A DNA stretch of 64,000 nt from Roseovarius sp. SCSIO 43702. Lineage in GTDB: Bacteria > Pseudomonadota > Alphaproteobacteria > Rhodobacterales > Rhodobacteraceae. The notes beneath the pieces are model-generated. The model was not told the DNA's origin and did not search any database. It saw nothing but the letters and a program-made list of their open reading frames with translations. Numbering within the stretch: position 1 is the stretch's first letter; the number at the start of each line of letters is the position of its first letter. The stretch is taken from NCBI RefSeq assembly GCF_019599045.1, contig NZ_CP080623.1, forward strand, positions 270,501 through 334,500, read 5' to 3'. Position numbers and translations under genes: made by a program. Shown here piece after piece: positions 47,356 through 57,052 of this stretch.

Positions 47356-47414
47356 TGTCTCAGGGCAGTTGTGCCGTCAGGATGGACCGAATTCAACCGG
47401 TCAGTGGGGCTCGC

Positions 47415-47912
47415 ATGCGGATCACCAAGCGCAGCAATATCGCGATGCGCGTGCTCATGTTCTGTGCGGTTCATCAGGGCCGGACGGCACCGATCACGCG
47501 CGGCGAGGTGGCCGAGCGCGTCGATGTCTCGCCAAGCCATCTTGCGCAGATCATCAACCGGCTCTCGCAACTCGGGTTCTTGGCCACGCAACGCGGCCGC
47601 GGCGGGGGCATCGCGTTGTCCGGGCACCCGCGCGACATCGTCATCGGAGATGTATTCCGCGCGTTCGAGCCGATGTTTCCCGAGACCGGGTGTTTCGCCG
47701 ATGCCGACGGCAGTTGCCCCCTCCATGCCGCTTGCCGCCTGCGACCGGCGCTCGAAGCCGCCGCCGCCGCGTTCTTCGAGCATCTGGACAACATGACGCT
47801 GGATGACCTGGTTTGCGGCAATTCCGCGTTGGAGATGCTTTTCGGTGGTGCCGCATGTCGTGGCTCGGCTTCGCGCCCCATCACGGGCGAGTTTCGCGCG
47901 ACCTGTCACTGA
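47415..47912 (+). CDS. Rrf2-family regulator, NsrR-like
   Basis: The 165-residue protein has an N-terminal winged helix-turn-helix (RITKRSNIAMRVLMFCAVH and VDVSPSHLAQIINRLSQLGF). Three cysteines at about positions 93, 101 and 107 have the spacing expected of an Fe-S cluster sensor such as NsrR. NsrR senses nitric oxide. I chose the ATG at 47415 because family members begin MR(I/L)T; a 20-codon upstream extension is open. The target is unknown, but the nearby FNR-like box fits low-oxygen or NO control. Confidence 0.82.
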   Translation: MRITKRSNIAMRVLMFCAVHQGRTAPITRGEVAERVDVSPSHLAQIINRLSQLGFLATQRGRGGGIALSGHPRDIVIGDVFRAFEPMFPETGCFADADGSCPLHAACRLRPALEAAAAAFFEHLDNMTLDDLVCGNSALEMLFGGAACRGSASRPITGEFRATCH

Positions 47913-47991
47913 CTGCCGTGCCTCGTTTGCATCGCCGGGACAGGTGATTTTTCTTGCCGCGACTCGAAGCGTATACTAAAGCATACCCAGA

Positions 47992-48150
47992 TCGAACGGG
48001 AGAACCGGCCTAGCCCGGTGCCGAAGGAGCAACCGCCCCGGAAACTCTCAGGCCAAAGGGACCGTTTCGATCCGACTGAACTCTGGAGAGGGCCCGCGAC
48101 AGGCGGGACGCCGAAGGGATAGCGATCTCAGGCAGAAGGACAGAGGGGGC
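47992..48150 (+). ncRNA. Tandem glycine riboswitch
   Basis: Two glycine aptamers lie back to back before gcvT. Aptamer 1 (about 47992-48070) has CGGGAGAACCGG, GCCGAAGGAGCAA and CTCTCAGGCCAAAGGGACCG. Aptamer 2 (about 48080-48147) has CTCTGGAGAGGGC, GCCGAAGGGATAGC and CTCAGGCAGAAGGACAGAGG. The tandem layout is typical and turns on glycine breakdown when glycine is high. The switch ends about 85 bases before gcvT and controls gcvTHP. A possible -10 (TATACT) is at 47972. Confidence 0.95.
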
Positions 48151-48234
48151 ATCGTGGCGTTCGCCTAGCCGGGCAGCGCGGAAACGGTGCCGGACGATTC
48201 CCAGGATCACCCGGCCAACTTGTCTGGAGGCCGC

Positions 48235-49359
48235 ATGAGCGATCTGAAAGAGACACCCCTCAACGCGCTCCACCATGAGCTTGGGGCCAAGATGGTGCCC
48301 TTTGCCGGATACGAGATGCCGGTGCAGTACAAGCTGGGCGTGATGAAGGAGCATCTTCACTGCCGCGCCGAGGCCGGGCTTTTCGACGTCAGCCACATGG
48401 GCCAGGTGATCGTGCGGCATCCCGACGGCTTCGAGGGGGCAGCGCGCGCGATGGAAACCCTCGTGCCGGTCGATATCCTGAGCCTCGAGGACATGCGCCA
48501 GCGATACGGGTTCTTTACCAATGACGAGGGCGGCATCAGCGACGACCTGATGCTGGCTCGGCGGGGCGATCACCTTTTCGTCGTGGTGAACGCCGCGTGC
48601 AAGAAAGACGACATCGCGCATATGCGCGCCAATCTTTCCGATTGCGAAGTCGAGGAGATCACCGACCGCGCGCTTCTCGCCCTGCAGGGGCCGTCCGCCG
48701 AAACCGTGCTTGCCGGGCTGGTTCCCGAAGCCGCCGGGATGCGTTTCATGGATATCGCGATCGTGGAGTCGGATTTCGGAGAGCTGTGGCTATCGCGCTC
48801 GGGCTATACGGGCGAGGACGGGTTCGAGATCTCGGTCCCCGATGCGAACGCGCGTGCACTTGCCGAGGCGCTGCTGTGGCATGACGCGGTCGAGCCCATC
48901 GGTCTAGGTGCGCGTGACAGTCTCCGGCTCGAGGCTGGGCTGTGTCTCTACGGCCATGACATCGACAACACGACCACCCCGGTCGAAGCGCGGCTGACAT
49001 GGGCGATTCAGAAGGTCCGCCGGCGCGGCGGAGAGCGCGAAGGAGGCTTTCCCGGCGCCGACAGGATTCTCGCCCAGATCGAAAACGGTGCCGAACGCGT
49101 GCGCGTCGGGCTGAGCCCCGAGGGCCGCGCGCCGATGCGCGAGGGCACCGATCTTTATGCCGATGCCGAAGGAGGCACACCTGTAGGACAGGTGACATCG
49201 GGTGCGTTCGGGCCGACCATCGGCGCGCCGATGTCGATGGGCTACGTGCCCTTGAACCTGAGCGCCGAAGGCACGACCCTGTTCGGGGAGGTGCGGGGCA
49301 AGCGTCAGCCCGTGAGCGTCGCGAAGCTGCCTTTCACACCCGCAAATTTCAAACGATGA
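48235..49359 (+). CDS. gcvT: Glycine cleavage system T protein (aminomethyltransferase)
   Basis: The 374-residue T protein transfers the methylene carbon to tetrahydrofolate and releases ammonia. Conserved features include [31 protein letters not shown] and [15 protein letters not shown]. The ATG at 48235 has CTGGAGG five bases upstream; an in-frame ATG 16 codons earlier has none. It is under the glycine riboswitch. Confidence 0.96.
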   Translation: MSDLKETPLNALHHELGAKMVPFAGYEMPVQYKLGVMKEHLHCRAEAGLFDVSHMGQVIVRHPDGFEGAARAMETLVPVDILSLEDMRQRYGFFTNDEGGISDDLMLARRGDHLFVVVNAACKKDDIAHMRANLSDCEVEEITDRALLALQGPSAETVLAGLVPEAAGMRFMDIAIVESDFGELWLSRSGYTGEDGFEISVPDANARALAEALLWHDAVEPIGLGARDSLRLEAGLCLYGHDIDNTTTPVEARLTWAIQKVRRRGGEREGGFPGADRILAQIENGAERVRVGLSPEGRAPMREGTDLYADAEGGTPVGQVTSGAFGPTIGAPMSMGYVPLNLSAEGTTLFGEVRGKRQPVSVAKLPFTPANFKR

Positions 49360-49377
49360 CCACCAAGGGAGACCCAG

Positions 49378-49737
49378 ATGAAATACACCGAAGAACACGA
49401 ATGGCTGCGCGAGGAGGACGGGCTCGTCGTCGTGGGGATCACCGAACACGCCGCCGAGCAGTTGGGTGACGTCGTCTTTATCGAACTGCCCGACGAAGGC
49501 AAGGAAGTCAGCAAGGATGACGAAGTCGTCGTCATTGAGAGCGTCAAGGCCGCGAGTGACATCCTCGCCCCCATCGACGGTGAGATCGTCGAGGTGAACG
49601 AGGCGCTTGTCGACAACCCCGGCAAGGTGAACGAGGATCCGCTGGGTGATGCCTGGTTCTTCAAGATGAAGCCGTCGGACACGTCGCAGATGGACGACAT
49701 GATGGACGAAGCCGGCTACAAGGACTTCATCAGTTAA
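49378..49737 (+). CDS. gcvH: Glycine cleavage system H protein
   Basis: The 119-residue lipoyl carrier begins KYTEEHEWLREEDG. The lipoylated lysine lies in VVVIESVKAASDILAPIDGE. It shuttles the aminomethyl group between GcvP, GcvT and the lipoamide dehydrogenase. It lies 18 bases after gcvT. Confidence 0.97.
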   Translation: MKYTEEHEWLREEDGLVVVGITEHAAEQLGDVVFIELPDEGKEVSKDDEVVVIESVKAASDILAPIDGEIVEVNEALVDNPGKVNEDPLGDAWFFKMKPSDTSQMDDMMDEAGYKDFIS

Positions 49738-49840
49738 CGCTTTCTGCCGGTGGCGGGATCTGCCTCCGGCGGGGATGTTTCGAGCAAGATGACGGGTGGC
49801 GCCCCCGCGGGTCCACCCGGCCGGATAAATGGAGACTGAC

Positions 49841-52690
49841 ATGGCATTCGAGCCGACGGACTATCTTCCCTATGATTTCGCCAATCGCCGTCACATCGGA
49901 CCCTCGCCCGAGGAAATGGACGAGATGCTGGAGGTCGTCGGCGCCAGGGATATCGGCGACCTGATCGACCAGACCGTTCCCAAGTCGATCCGGCAGGCCA
50001 AACCGCTTGATTTCGGGAAGCCGAAATCCGAGCGCGAGCTGATGCATTTCATGCGCCTGACCGCGTCGAAAAACAAGGTCATGGTAAGCATGATCGGCCA
50101 AGGCTATCACGGGACGGTGACGCCGCCGGCGATCCAGCGCAACATCCTCGAGAACCCGGCGTGGTACACGGCCTATACGCCCTACCAGCCCGAGATCAGC
50201 CAGGGCCGTCTCGAGGCGCTGCTGAACTTCCAGACCATGATCACGGACCTCACGGGCCTCGAGATCGCGAACGCGTCGCTCCTGGATGAATCCACCGCCT
50301 GCGCCGAGGCGATGGTCATGGCGCAGCGCGTCGCGAAATCGAAGGCGAAGGCGTTCTTCGTGGATCGCGACTGTCACCCGCAGAACATCGCCGTCATGAA
50401 GACACGCGCGGAACCGCTCGGGATCGAGATCATCGTCGGCAACCCCGACAAGCTCGAGGCGGACAAGGTCTTCGGCGCGATTTTCCAGTATCCGGGTACC
50501 TACGGTCACGTGCGCGACTTCACCGACCACATCGCCAGGCTGCACGAACAGAACGCCATCGGCATCATGTCAGCCGATCCGCTTGCCCTGACCCTTCTCA
50601 AGGAGCCCGGGCAGATGGGCGCCGACATCGCCGTCGGATCGACCCAGAGATTCGGCGTGCCGATGGGCTATGGCGGCCCGCACGCGGCCTACATGGCGTG
50701 CAAGGATGCCTACAAGCGCTCGATGCCGGGCCGGATCATCGGCGTCAGCATCGACGCGCATGGCAACCGGGCCTATCGCCTGTCGCTGCAGACGCGCGAA
50801 CAGCATATCCGCCGCGAGAAGGCCATGTCGAACGTCTGTACCGCGCAGGCGCTGCTGGCGGTCATGGCGTCGATGTATGCGGTCTTCCACGGGCCCAAGG
50901 GGCTCCAGGCCATCGCGCAGCGCATCCATCGCAAGACCGTGCGCCTCGTGAAGGGCCTCGAAGATGCCGGTTTCAAGGTTGATCCGAAGGCATTCTTCGA
51001 CACCGTGACGGTCGATGTGGGCCCCTTGCAGGAGGCGGTTCTAAAGTCCGCCGTGGACGAGGGGATCAACCTCCGGCGCGTCGGCGAGACGCGCGTCGGT
51101 ATCACGCTGGACGAGGCGACACGCCCCAAGAACATCGAGAGCGTCTGGCGGGCCTTCGGGATCAACCGCACCGATGACGAGTTCAAGCCGGAATACCGCG
51201 TCCCCGAGGATCTGCATCGCACGACCGAGTATCTCACGCATCCGATCTTTCACATGAACCGGGCCGAGACCGAGATGATGCGCTACATGCGCCGCCTGTC
51301 GGATCGGGACCTCGCGCTCGATCGGGCGATGATCCCGCTTGGCTCGTGCACGATGAAGCTCAATTCGGCCGCCGAGATGATGCCGATCACCTGGCGGGAG
51401 TTCTCGCGTCTGCATCCCTTCTGCCCGGCCGATCAGGCCGAGGGGTACAAGGTGATGATCGACGATCTCAACGCCAAGCTCTGCGAGATCACGGGCTACG
51501 ACGCCATCTCGATGCAACCCAACTCGGGCGCGCAGGGCGAATACGCGGGCCTTCTGACCATCGCCGCCTATCACCGCGCCAATGGCGAGGGGCATCGCGA
51601 TGTCTGCCTTATCCCGACAAGCGCGCATGGCACCAACCCTGCCAGCGCGCAGATGGTCGGCTGGAAGGTGGTCGCGGTCAAGTCGACCGAGAACGGTGAT
51701 ATCGACCTCGATGATTTCCGCGAGAAGGCCGAGAAGCATTCCGAGAACCTCGCGGGGTGCATGATCACCTATCCGTCGACCCATGGCGTGTTCGAGGAAC
51801 ACGTACAGGAGGTGACGCGGATCACGCACGATCATGGCGGACAGGTCTATATCGACGGGGCCAACATGAACGCCATGGTGGGCCTGGCCCGTCCCGGCGA
51901 CATCGGCGGCGACGTGAGCCATCTCAACCTGCACAAGACGTTCTGCATCCCGCATGGCGGCGGTGGCCCCGGCATGGGTCCCATCGGCGTCAAGGCGCAC
52001 TTGACGCCACACCTTCCCGGCCATCCGCATACCGGCGGCGAAGAGGGTCCGGTCAGCGCCGCGCCCTTCGGGTCGCCCTCGATCCTGCCGATCAGCTGGG
52101 CCTACACGCTTCTGATGGGGGGCGAGGGCCTGACACAGGCGACGCGCGTGGCGATCCTCAACGCCAACTACATCGCGAAGCGGCTCGAGGGTGCATATGA
52201 GGTTCTGTATCGCGGGCGCAACGACCGGGTGGCGCATGAGTGCATCATCGACACCCGCCCCTTCGAGAAAAGCGCGGGCGTCACGGTGGACGATATCGCC
52301 AAGCGGCTCGTCGATAACGGGTTCCACGCACCGACGATGAGTTTCCCGGTGCCCGGTACGCTGATGATCGAGCCGACCGAGTCCGAAACCAAGGCCGAGC
52401 TTGACCGGTTCTGCGACGCGATGCTGTCGATTCGCGAGGAAATCCGAGATATCGAGGAAGGGCGCATCGACCGCGAGAACAACCCGCTCAAACATGCGCC
52501 GCACACGGTCGAGGATCTCGTGGGTGAATGGGACAGGCCCTACAGCCGCGAACAGGCCTGTTTCCCTGCCGGCGCATTCCGGGTCGACAAGTACTGGCCG
52601 CCGGTCAACCGCGTCGACAACGCCTATGGCGACCGGAACCTGATCTGCACCTGTCCGCCGATGGAGGATTATGCCGAAGCGGCGGAGTGA
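49841..52690 (+). CDS. gcvP: Glycine dehydrogenase (decarboxylating), P protein
   Basis: The 949-residue single-chain PLP enzyme decarboxylates glycine. The PLP-lysine is in [20 protein letters not shown] and the glycine-rich region in [14 protein letters not shown]. The start at 49841 has GGAG seven bases upstream; the ATG at 49829 overlaps that Shine-Dalgarno and is less likely. It ends the gcvTHP operon at a bidirectional terminator. Confidence 0.97.
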   Translation: MAFEPTDYLPYDFANRRHIGPSPEEMDEMLEVVGARDIGDLIDQTVPKSIRQAKPLDFGKPKSERELMHFMRLTASKNKVMVSMIGQGYHGTVTPPAIQRNILENPAWYTAYTPYQPEISQGRLEALLNFQTMITDLTGLEIANASLLDESTACAEAMVMAQRVAKSKAKAFFVDRDCHPQNIAVMKTRAEPLGIEIIVGNPDKLEADKVFGAIFQYPGTYGHVRDFTDHIARLHEQNAIGIMSADPLALTLLKEPGQMGADIAVGSTQRFGVPMGYGGPHAAYMACKDAYKRSMPGRIIGVSIDAHGNRAYRLSLQTREQHIRREKAMSNVCTAQALLAVMASMYAVFHGPKGLQAIAQRIHRKTVRLVKGLEDAGFKVDPKAFFDTVTVDVGPLQEAVLKSAVDEGINLRRVGETRVGITLDEATRPKNIESVWRAFGINRTDDEFKPEYRVPEDLHRTTEYLTHPIFHMNRAETEMMRYMRRLSDRDLALDRAMIPLGSCTMKLNSAAEMMPITWREFSRLHPFCPADQAEGYKVMIDDLNAKLCEITGYDAISMQPNSGAQGEYAGLLTIAAYHRANGEGHRDVCLIPTSAHGTNPASAQMVGWKVVAVKSTENGDIDLDDFREKAEKHSENLAGCMITYPSTHGVFEEHVQEVTRITHDHGGQVYIDGANMNAMVGLARPGDIGGDVSHLNLHKTFCIPHGGGGPGMGPIGVKAHLTPHLPGHPHTGGEEGPVSAAPFGSPSILPISWAYTLLMGGEGLTQATRVAILNANYIAKRLEGAYEVLYRGRNDRVAHECIIDTRPFEKSAGVTVDDIAKRLVDNGFHAPTMSFPVPGTLMIEPTESETKAELDRFCDAMLSIREEIRDIEEGRIDRENNPLKHAPHTVEDLVGEWDRPYSREQACFPAGAFRVDKYWPPVNRVDNAYGDRNLICTCPPMEDYAEAAE

Positions 52691-52718
52691 AGATCGGTCT
52701 CGGACGTCAACGTGATCG

Positions 52719-52746
52719 CGCCCCGGCCTGTCGGTCGGGGCGTTTT
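52719..52746. terminator. Terminator between gcvP and the ABC permease gene
   Basis: CGCCCCG pairs with CGGGGCG around a ten-base loop (52719-52742), followed by TTTT. It lies between the convergent ends of gcvP and the permease gene and clearly serves gcvP. Confidence 0.85.
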
Positions 52747-55262
52747 CATTCCCGCGCCCTGAGCACCCGAGCCGGGCGAGCGGCAAGGGGCCGCCACGCA
52801 AAGGCGATCCCGGCAAGCAATGTCACGACGATACCCGCCCCGACGATTGCAAGGGCCGAGGGCCAGATCACCGCGAAGCCGGTCTCCATGACGAAATGGC
52901 TCACCGCCCAGCCGCCGATGATCCCGGCCAGAAGTGCCACCATCCCCGCCGCGGCACCCAGGAGTGCCGAGCGCAAGACCAGGCTCAGCAGGATGCGCGC
53001 CCGGGTCGCGCCAAGCGTGCGCAGCACCGCCGCCTCGAAGATGCGCTCCCTCTGGTCCGCCGCCGCGGCCCCGATCAGCACGAGAAACCCGGTCAACAGC
53101 GTCGCCGATGCGCCCCAGGCGGTCGCCGCCGCGAGGCCCGCGAGCAGGCCCGATACCCGGTCGATCGCGTCGCGCACCCGGATCGCGGTCACGTTGGGCA
53201 TGGTATCCGAGATGTCGCTCAGGATCGCCGGTTCCGCCTCCGGCTCGGCATAGACCGTCGCGATGAAACTGTGCGGCGCGCCGGAAAGCGCCGCTTCGTT
53301 CATGATCATGATGAACCCCATCCCGGCGGTCGAGAAATCGACCTCGCGAATGGATGTGAGCGTCGCCGTGATGTCGCGTCCGAGGATGTTGACCGTGATC
53401 TCGTCGCCGAGGCTCAGGCCCATTTCCTTGGCCTCTTCGGCGGCGAAACTGACTTGCGGCGGCCCGTCATAGCCATCCGCCCACCATTCGCCCGCCGTAA
53501 CCGTCGTCCGGTCCGGCACCGCGCCCGCGTAGCTCACGCCGCGGTCGCCGTTCAGCACCCAGTGATCGCCGGCCACCTCTCTTGCGCGCCGGCCGTTGAT
53601 CTGGGTGATGATCCCGCGCAGCATCGGCGCGGCGTCGATGTGCGTCGCGCCGTGTTCGTGCCGCAGGCGTGTCTGGAAGTCCGACATCTGGTCTTTCTGG
53701 ATATCGACGAAGAAGAAGGCGGGCGCGCGCTTGGGCAGGTCACGCTCGATCGCGCCACGCAGGTTGCCATCGATCTGGCCAACCGCGGCGAGAACCGAAA
53801 GGCCAAGCCCCAGCGACAACATGACCGGCACCGCCGAGCTTCCCGGCCCGCCGATTGCCGCCAAGGCCCAGAGGAGCGCCGGGCGCGTCCGGGCCGCGCC
53901 ACGCCCCCGCCTTGCCAGCAACCGGACGCCAAGCGCTGCGACGACGAGCAGGAGAAGCGCCCCGAAGATGCCGCCCGCCGTCCAAAGCGCGAGGCGCGGA
54001 TTTCCCGAGAACCAGACCGAGGCTCCGACAAGGGCGCCGATCAGAAGCAGGATGGTCAGAAGGAAGGGCCAAGCGGGGAAATCGTCGCGGGTCTCGTCGT
54101 TGTCGCGAAAGAGGCTGGCCGCGCGCACGTCCGCCGCCATGGCCAGCGGCCAGAGGGTGAAGATCAGGGCAGCCAACGCGCCGTAGATCGCGGCCTCGAC
54201 CATGGGCGCGGCAAAGAAGCCGAACCGCGCGGGCACCGGCAATTGTGCCGTGATGGCGGGACCAAGCAGCACCGGCAGGGACGCGCCCAGTACCACGCCC
54301 ACCGAGAGACCCAGCAGGGTCAGCAGGCCGATCTGGATGAAGTAGGTGGCAAAGATCGTGCGACGCTCGGCCCCCAACGTGCGCAGCGTGGCGATAACCG
54401 GGATCTTTCCCGCCAGGTAGGCGCGGATGGCCGTGGCGATGCCCACGCCGCCCACGGCCAAACCGCTCAGCCCCACGAGGACCAGGAAAGCCCCCAACCG
54501 ATCCACGAAGGCCGCCACGCCCGGTGCCCCGTTGCGCGCATCCCGCCACGTAAGGCCGCGATCGGGGAAGCGCTTGGCGAGCGCGCGTTTCTGCGCGTCG
54601 AAATCCGTGCCCGAAGGAAGGATGAGCCGCGTTCGCGTGGTGTAGAGCGTGCCGGGAGCAAGCAATCCCGCGCCGTCTAGCGCACTGCGATGAACGATGC
54701 TGCGGGGACCGAGTGCGAAGCCGCTCGCGATGCTGTCGGGTTCGCGCTCCAGCGCGGCGGTCACGCGGAATTCCTGCGTCCCGAGCCGTATCGTGTCGCC
54801 GACCGACACGTCCAGTTGCGCCATCAGCACCGGGTCAAGAACGGCCCCGGGGCGGGGACCATCTGGGCCAAGCGCCGCGTTCAGCGGCATCGCGGGGTCG
54901 AGCGCGACCCGGCCCACGAGCGGATAGGCATCATCGACCGCCTTGACCTGGGTCAGCGCCCGCGCCTCGCCCGCGACGGCCATCGAGCGGAAATCCGTGA
55001 TGGTGGACAGCTCGTTCGACATCTCGTCCAGATAAGCCAGTTCGTCGCCGTCGGGCGCGCGATAGGTGATCTCGATCTCCGCGTCTCCACCGAGAAGCCG
55101 CGCGCCTTCCGCACTCAGGCCCGCCTGTATGCCTTCACGCACCGTGCCGACTGCGGCGATGGCGGCGGCGCCGAGGATGAGGCAGCCGAGAAAGACCCGG
55201 AACCCCGCAAGCCCGCCGCGCAATTCGCGAAGCGCCAGCCGGAAAGCGAAGCGCAGGTTCAC
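52746..55262 (-). CDS. FtsX-like ABC transporter permease, YbbP type
   Basis: The 838-residue permease has an N-terminal helix (GCLILGAAAIAAVGTVREG) and a long extracytoplasmic domain. About ten membrane helices in two FtsX-type groups follow (for example LVLVGLSGLAVGGVGIATAI, and a C-terminal group around LLLVVAALGVRLLARRG). It resembles E. coli YbbP, partner of YbbA. Such systems probably move lipoproteins or lipids. The start overlaps the ATPase stop by four bases. Confidence 0.88.
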   Translation of the reverse strand: MNLRFAFRLALRELRGGLAGFRVFLGCLILGAAAIAAVGTVREGIQAGLSAEGARLLGGDAEIEITYRAPDGDELAYLDEMSNELSTITDFRSMAVAGEARALTQVKAVDDAYPLVGRVALDPAMPLNAALGPDGPRPGAVLDPVLMAQLDVSVGDTIRLGTQEFRVTAALEREPDSIASGFALGPRSIVHRSALDGAGLLAPGTLYTTRTRLILPSGTDFDAQKRALAKRFPDRGLTWRDARNGAPGVAAFVDRLGAFLVLVGLSGLAVGGVGIATAIRAYLAGKIPVIATLRTLGAERRTIFATYFIQIGLLTLLGLSVGVVLGASLPVLLGPAITAQLPVPARFGFFAAPMVEAAIYGALAALIFTLWPLAMAADVRAASLFRDNDETRDDFPAWPFLLTILLLIGALVGASVWFSGNPRLALWTAGGIFGALLLLVVAALGVRLLARRGRGAARTRPALLWALAAIGGPGSSAVPVMLSLGLGLSVLAAVGQIDGNLRGAIERDLPKRAPAFFFVDIQKDQMSDFQTRLRHEHGATHIDAAPMLRGIITQINGRRAREVAGDHWVLNGDRGVSYAGAVPDRTTVTAGEWWADGYDGPPQVSFAAEEAKEMGLSLGDEITVNILGRDITATLTSIREVDFSTAGMGFIMIMNEAALSGAPHSFIATVYAEPEAEPAILSDISDTMPNVTAIRVRDAIDRVSGLLAGLAAATAWGASATLLTGFLVLIGAAAADQRERIFEAAVLRTLGATRARILLSLVLRSALLGAAAGMVALLAGIIGGWAVSHFVMETGFAVIWPSALAIVGAGIVVTLLAGIAFAWRPLAARPARVLRARE

Positions 55263-55942
55263 CGGCGCGGACTTTCGGCGAGGCGTCCATCGGCAAGCCC
55301 GACCATCCGGTCGCAGCGCGCGGCGAGCGGCGTGTCGTGGGTTACGAGGACGAGGGTTGATCCGTGCCGGTCGCGGAGACCGAAAAGCAGCTCGATGATG
55401 GTCTCACCGGTGGGACCGTCGAGGTTGCCGGTCGGCTCGTCCGCGAGGATGAGCCCCGGGCGCGGGGCGGCGGCGCGGGCCAGCGCGACGCGCTGCTGTT
55501 CGCCGCCCGACAGCTGCGAGGGATAATGGTCCACCCGATGCTCGACACCCACGGCGGCCAGTTCCTCTCGGGCGCGACGTTCGGGCTCGTCGTGGCCACC
55601 AAGCTCGAGCGGGGTCATCACGTTCTCGAGCGCGGTAAGCGTCGGTATGAGGTGGAAGGACTGGAAGACGACGCCGATATGCGCCCGCCGCAACCGCGCA
55701 AGTGCGTCCTCGTTCATTTCACCCAGATCGTGACCGAAGGCGCGGACCGTGCCACCCGTCGGCTTCTCGAGGCCGCCCATCAACATGAGAAGCGATGATT
55801 TTCCCGACCCCGATGGCCCGGTCAGGCTGAGGGTTTCCCCTTGCCCCACGTCGAGCGTAATGTCGCGCAGGATATCGACACGGCCCGCATTGGATTTAAG
55901 TGACAGGGACGCGTTTTCGAGCGACAGGATGGGTGACGACAT
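55259..55942 (-). CDS. ABC transporter ATPase, YbbA type
   Basis: The 227-residue ATPase carries Walker A LTGPSGSGKSSLLMLMGGLE, signature YPSQLSGGEQQRVALARAAA, and Walker B LILADEPTGNLD. It belongs to the LolD/MacB-like group that pairs with FtsX-type permeases. The ATG chosen (55940-55942) overlaps an ATG of the divergent tesA-like gene in the palindrome CATG. This arrangement with a TesA-like gene is the same as E. coli tesA-ybbA-ybbP. Confidence 0.92.
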   Translation of the reverse strand: MSSPILSLENASLSLKSNAGRVDILRDITLDVGQGETLSLTGPSGSGKSSLLMLMGGLEKPTGGTVRAFGHDLGEMNEDALARLRRAHIGVVFQSFHLIPTLTALENVMTPLELGGHDEPERRAREELAAVGVEHRVDHYPSQLSGGEQQRVALARAAAPRPGLILADEPTGNLDGPTGETIIELLFGLRDRHGSTLVLVTHDTPLAARCDRMVGLADGRLAESPRR

Positions 55943-55991
55943 GCAGACGGGCCTTGTTTCGCGCTTTGTGACATATGGGGCGGCGCTTGGG

Positions 55992-56624
55992 ATGGGCAAG
56001 GCTCTGTGCCTGCTTCTCGCCCTTGTCGCGCTGCCGCGGATTGCAACGGCGGAGGAGATCACGATCCTGGCCTTCGGGGACAGTCTGACACAGGGGTACG
56101 GTCTTCCCGAGGACGAAGGCTTCGTGCCGCGGCTCGAGGACTGGCTCGAAGAGGCGGGGCGCGACGTGCGCGTCGTCAACGGCGGCGTTTCCGGCGACAC
56201 CACGGCGGGCGGCGCGGCGCGGATCGCCTGGAGCCTGACGCCGGAGGTCGATGCAATGATCGTCGCGCTGGGCGGCAACGATCTGTTGCGGGGCATCGCG
56301 CCCGAGGTCAGCCGCGCCAACCTGGACCGGATCCTGCACGAGGCGCAGGCACGGGAGGTGCCAGTCCTGCTGGTGGGGCTGGCGGCGCCCGGAAACTACG
56401 GCCCCGACTACAAGGTCGCTTTCGACGCCATCTACCCCGAGCTTGCGGAGCAGTACGGCGCGCTCCATGCGCCCAGTTTCTTCGCGGGGTTGCCGGAGGA
56501 GGATCCGGCGAAACTGCGCGGCTATCTTCAACCGGACGGCATTCATCCCAACGCGGACGGGGTGGAGCGGATCGTCGAGGGACTGGGCCCTCATGTTCTC
56601 GACCTGATCGACAGGGTGAAATGA
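55992..56624 (+). CDS. tesA: TesA-like arylesterase / lysophospholipase (SGNH hydrolase)
   Basis: The 210-residue secreted hydrolase has block I FGDSLTQGYGL with the catalytic serine, the oxyanion block NGGVSGDTTAGG, block III GGNDLLRG, and the Asp-His pair in DGIHPNADG. The ATG at 55992 gives a clean signal peptide (MGKALCLLLALVALPRIATA). In-frame ATGs at 55929 and 55941 would add 17-21 residues and overlap the divergent ATPase start. The gene ends at a strong shared terminator. Confidence 0.9.
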   Translation: MGKALCLLLALVALPRIATAEEITILAFGDSLTQGYGLPEDEGFVPRLEDWLEEAGRDVRVVNGGVSGDTTAGGAARIAWSLTPEVDAMIVALGGNDLLRGIAPEVSRANLDRILHEAQAREVPVLLVGLAAPGNYGPDYKVAFDAIYPELAEQYGALHAPSFFAGLPEEDPAKLRGYLQPDGIHPNADGVERIVEGLGPHVLDLIDRVK

Positions 56625-56625
56625 A

Positions 56626-56648
56626 AAAGGGCCGCGGTGCGGCCCTTT
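56626..56648. terminator. Bidirectional terminator between tesA and the cold-shock gene
   Basis: AAAGGGCCGC pairs perfectly with GCGGCCCTTT around a three-base loop. A-rich sequence precedes it and T-containing sequence follows, so it can act in both directions. Confidence 0.85.
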
Positions 56649-56671
56649 CAATCCTTGCGAAATCGCGCGGC

Positions 56672-56878
56672 TCAGACCAGCGCGATGTTGCCCGCCGACT
56701 CGCGGCCATCGCGGCCGGCTTCGAGGTCGTAGGTCACTTTCTGGTTGTCGGCCAGGCCGGTGAGGCCCGCGCGCTCGACAGCCGAGATGTGCACGAACAC
56801 GTCCTTGCCGCCGCCTTCGGGCGCGATGAAGCCGTAGCCTTTGGTGGTGTTGAACCATTTAACGGTGCCGTTAGCCAT
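56672..56878 (-). CDS. Cold-shock protein (CspA family)
   Basis: The 68-residue RNA chaperone has RNP1 KGYGFIAP and RNP2 DVFVHIS, with the usual NGTVKWFN start. It binds single-stranded RNA and DNA. GGAGA precedes the ATG by 10 bases. A 174-base gap separates it from the upstream flavoprotein gene and probably holds its own promoter and a leader, as is common for csp genes. Which Csp paralogue it is cannot be told. Confidence 0.94.
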   Translation of the reverse strand: MANGTVKWFNTTKGYGFIAPEGGGKDVFVHISAVERAGLTGLADNQKVTYDLEAGRDGRESAGNIALV

Positions 56879-57052
56879 ACCGTTGTCTCCTCAGAATATT
56901 ACTGCCCACATTATGCGGCAGCCTGGCTCGTCAGTGCAGAATCGAATGCTGAGCCTTCTCAGGAAGCAGATAGTCGATAGTGGTAACGTCGCACCCAAGC
57001 ATATGTGGAGTTGTGGACGGCAAAACAAGGAAAAAAATTAAAACCGGCTATT

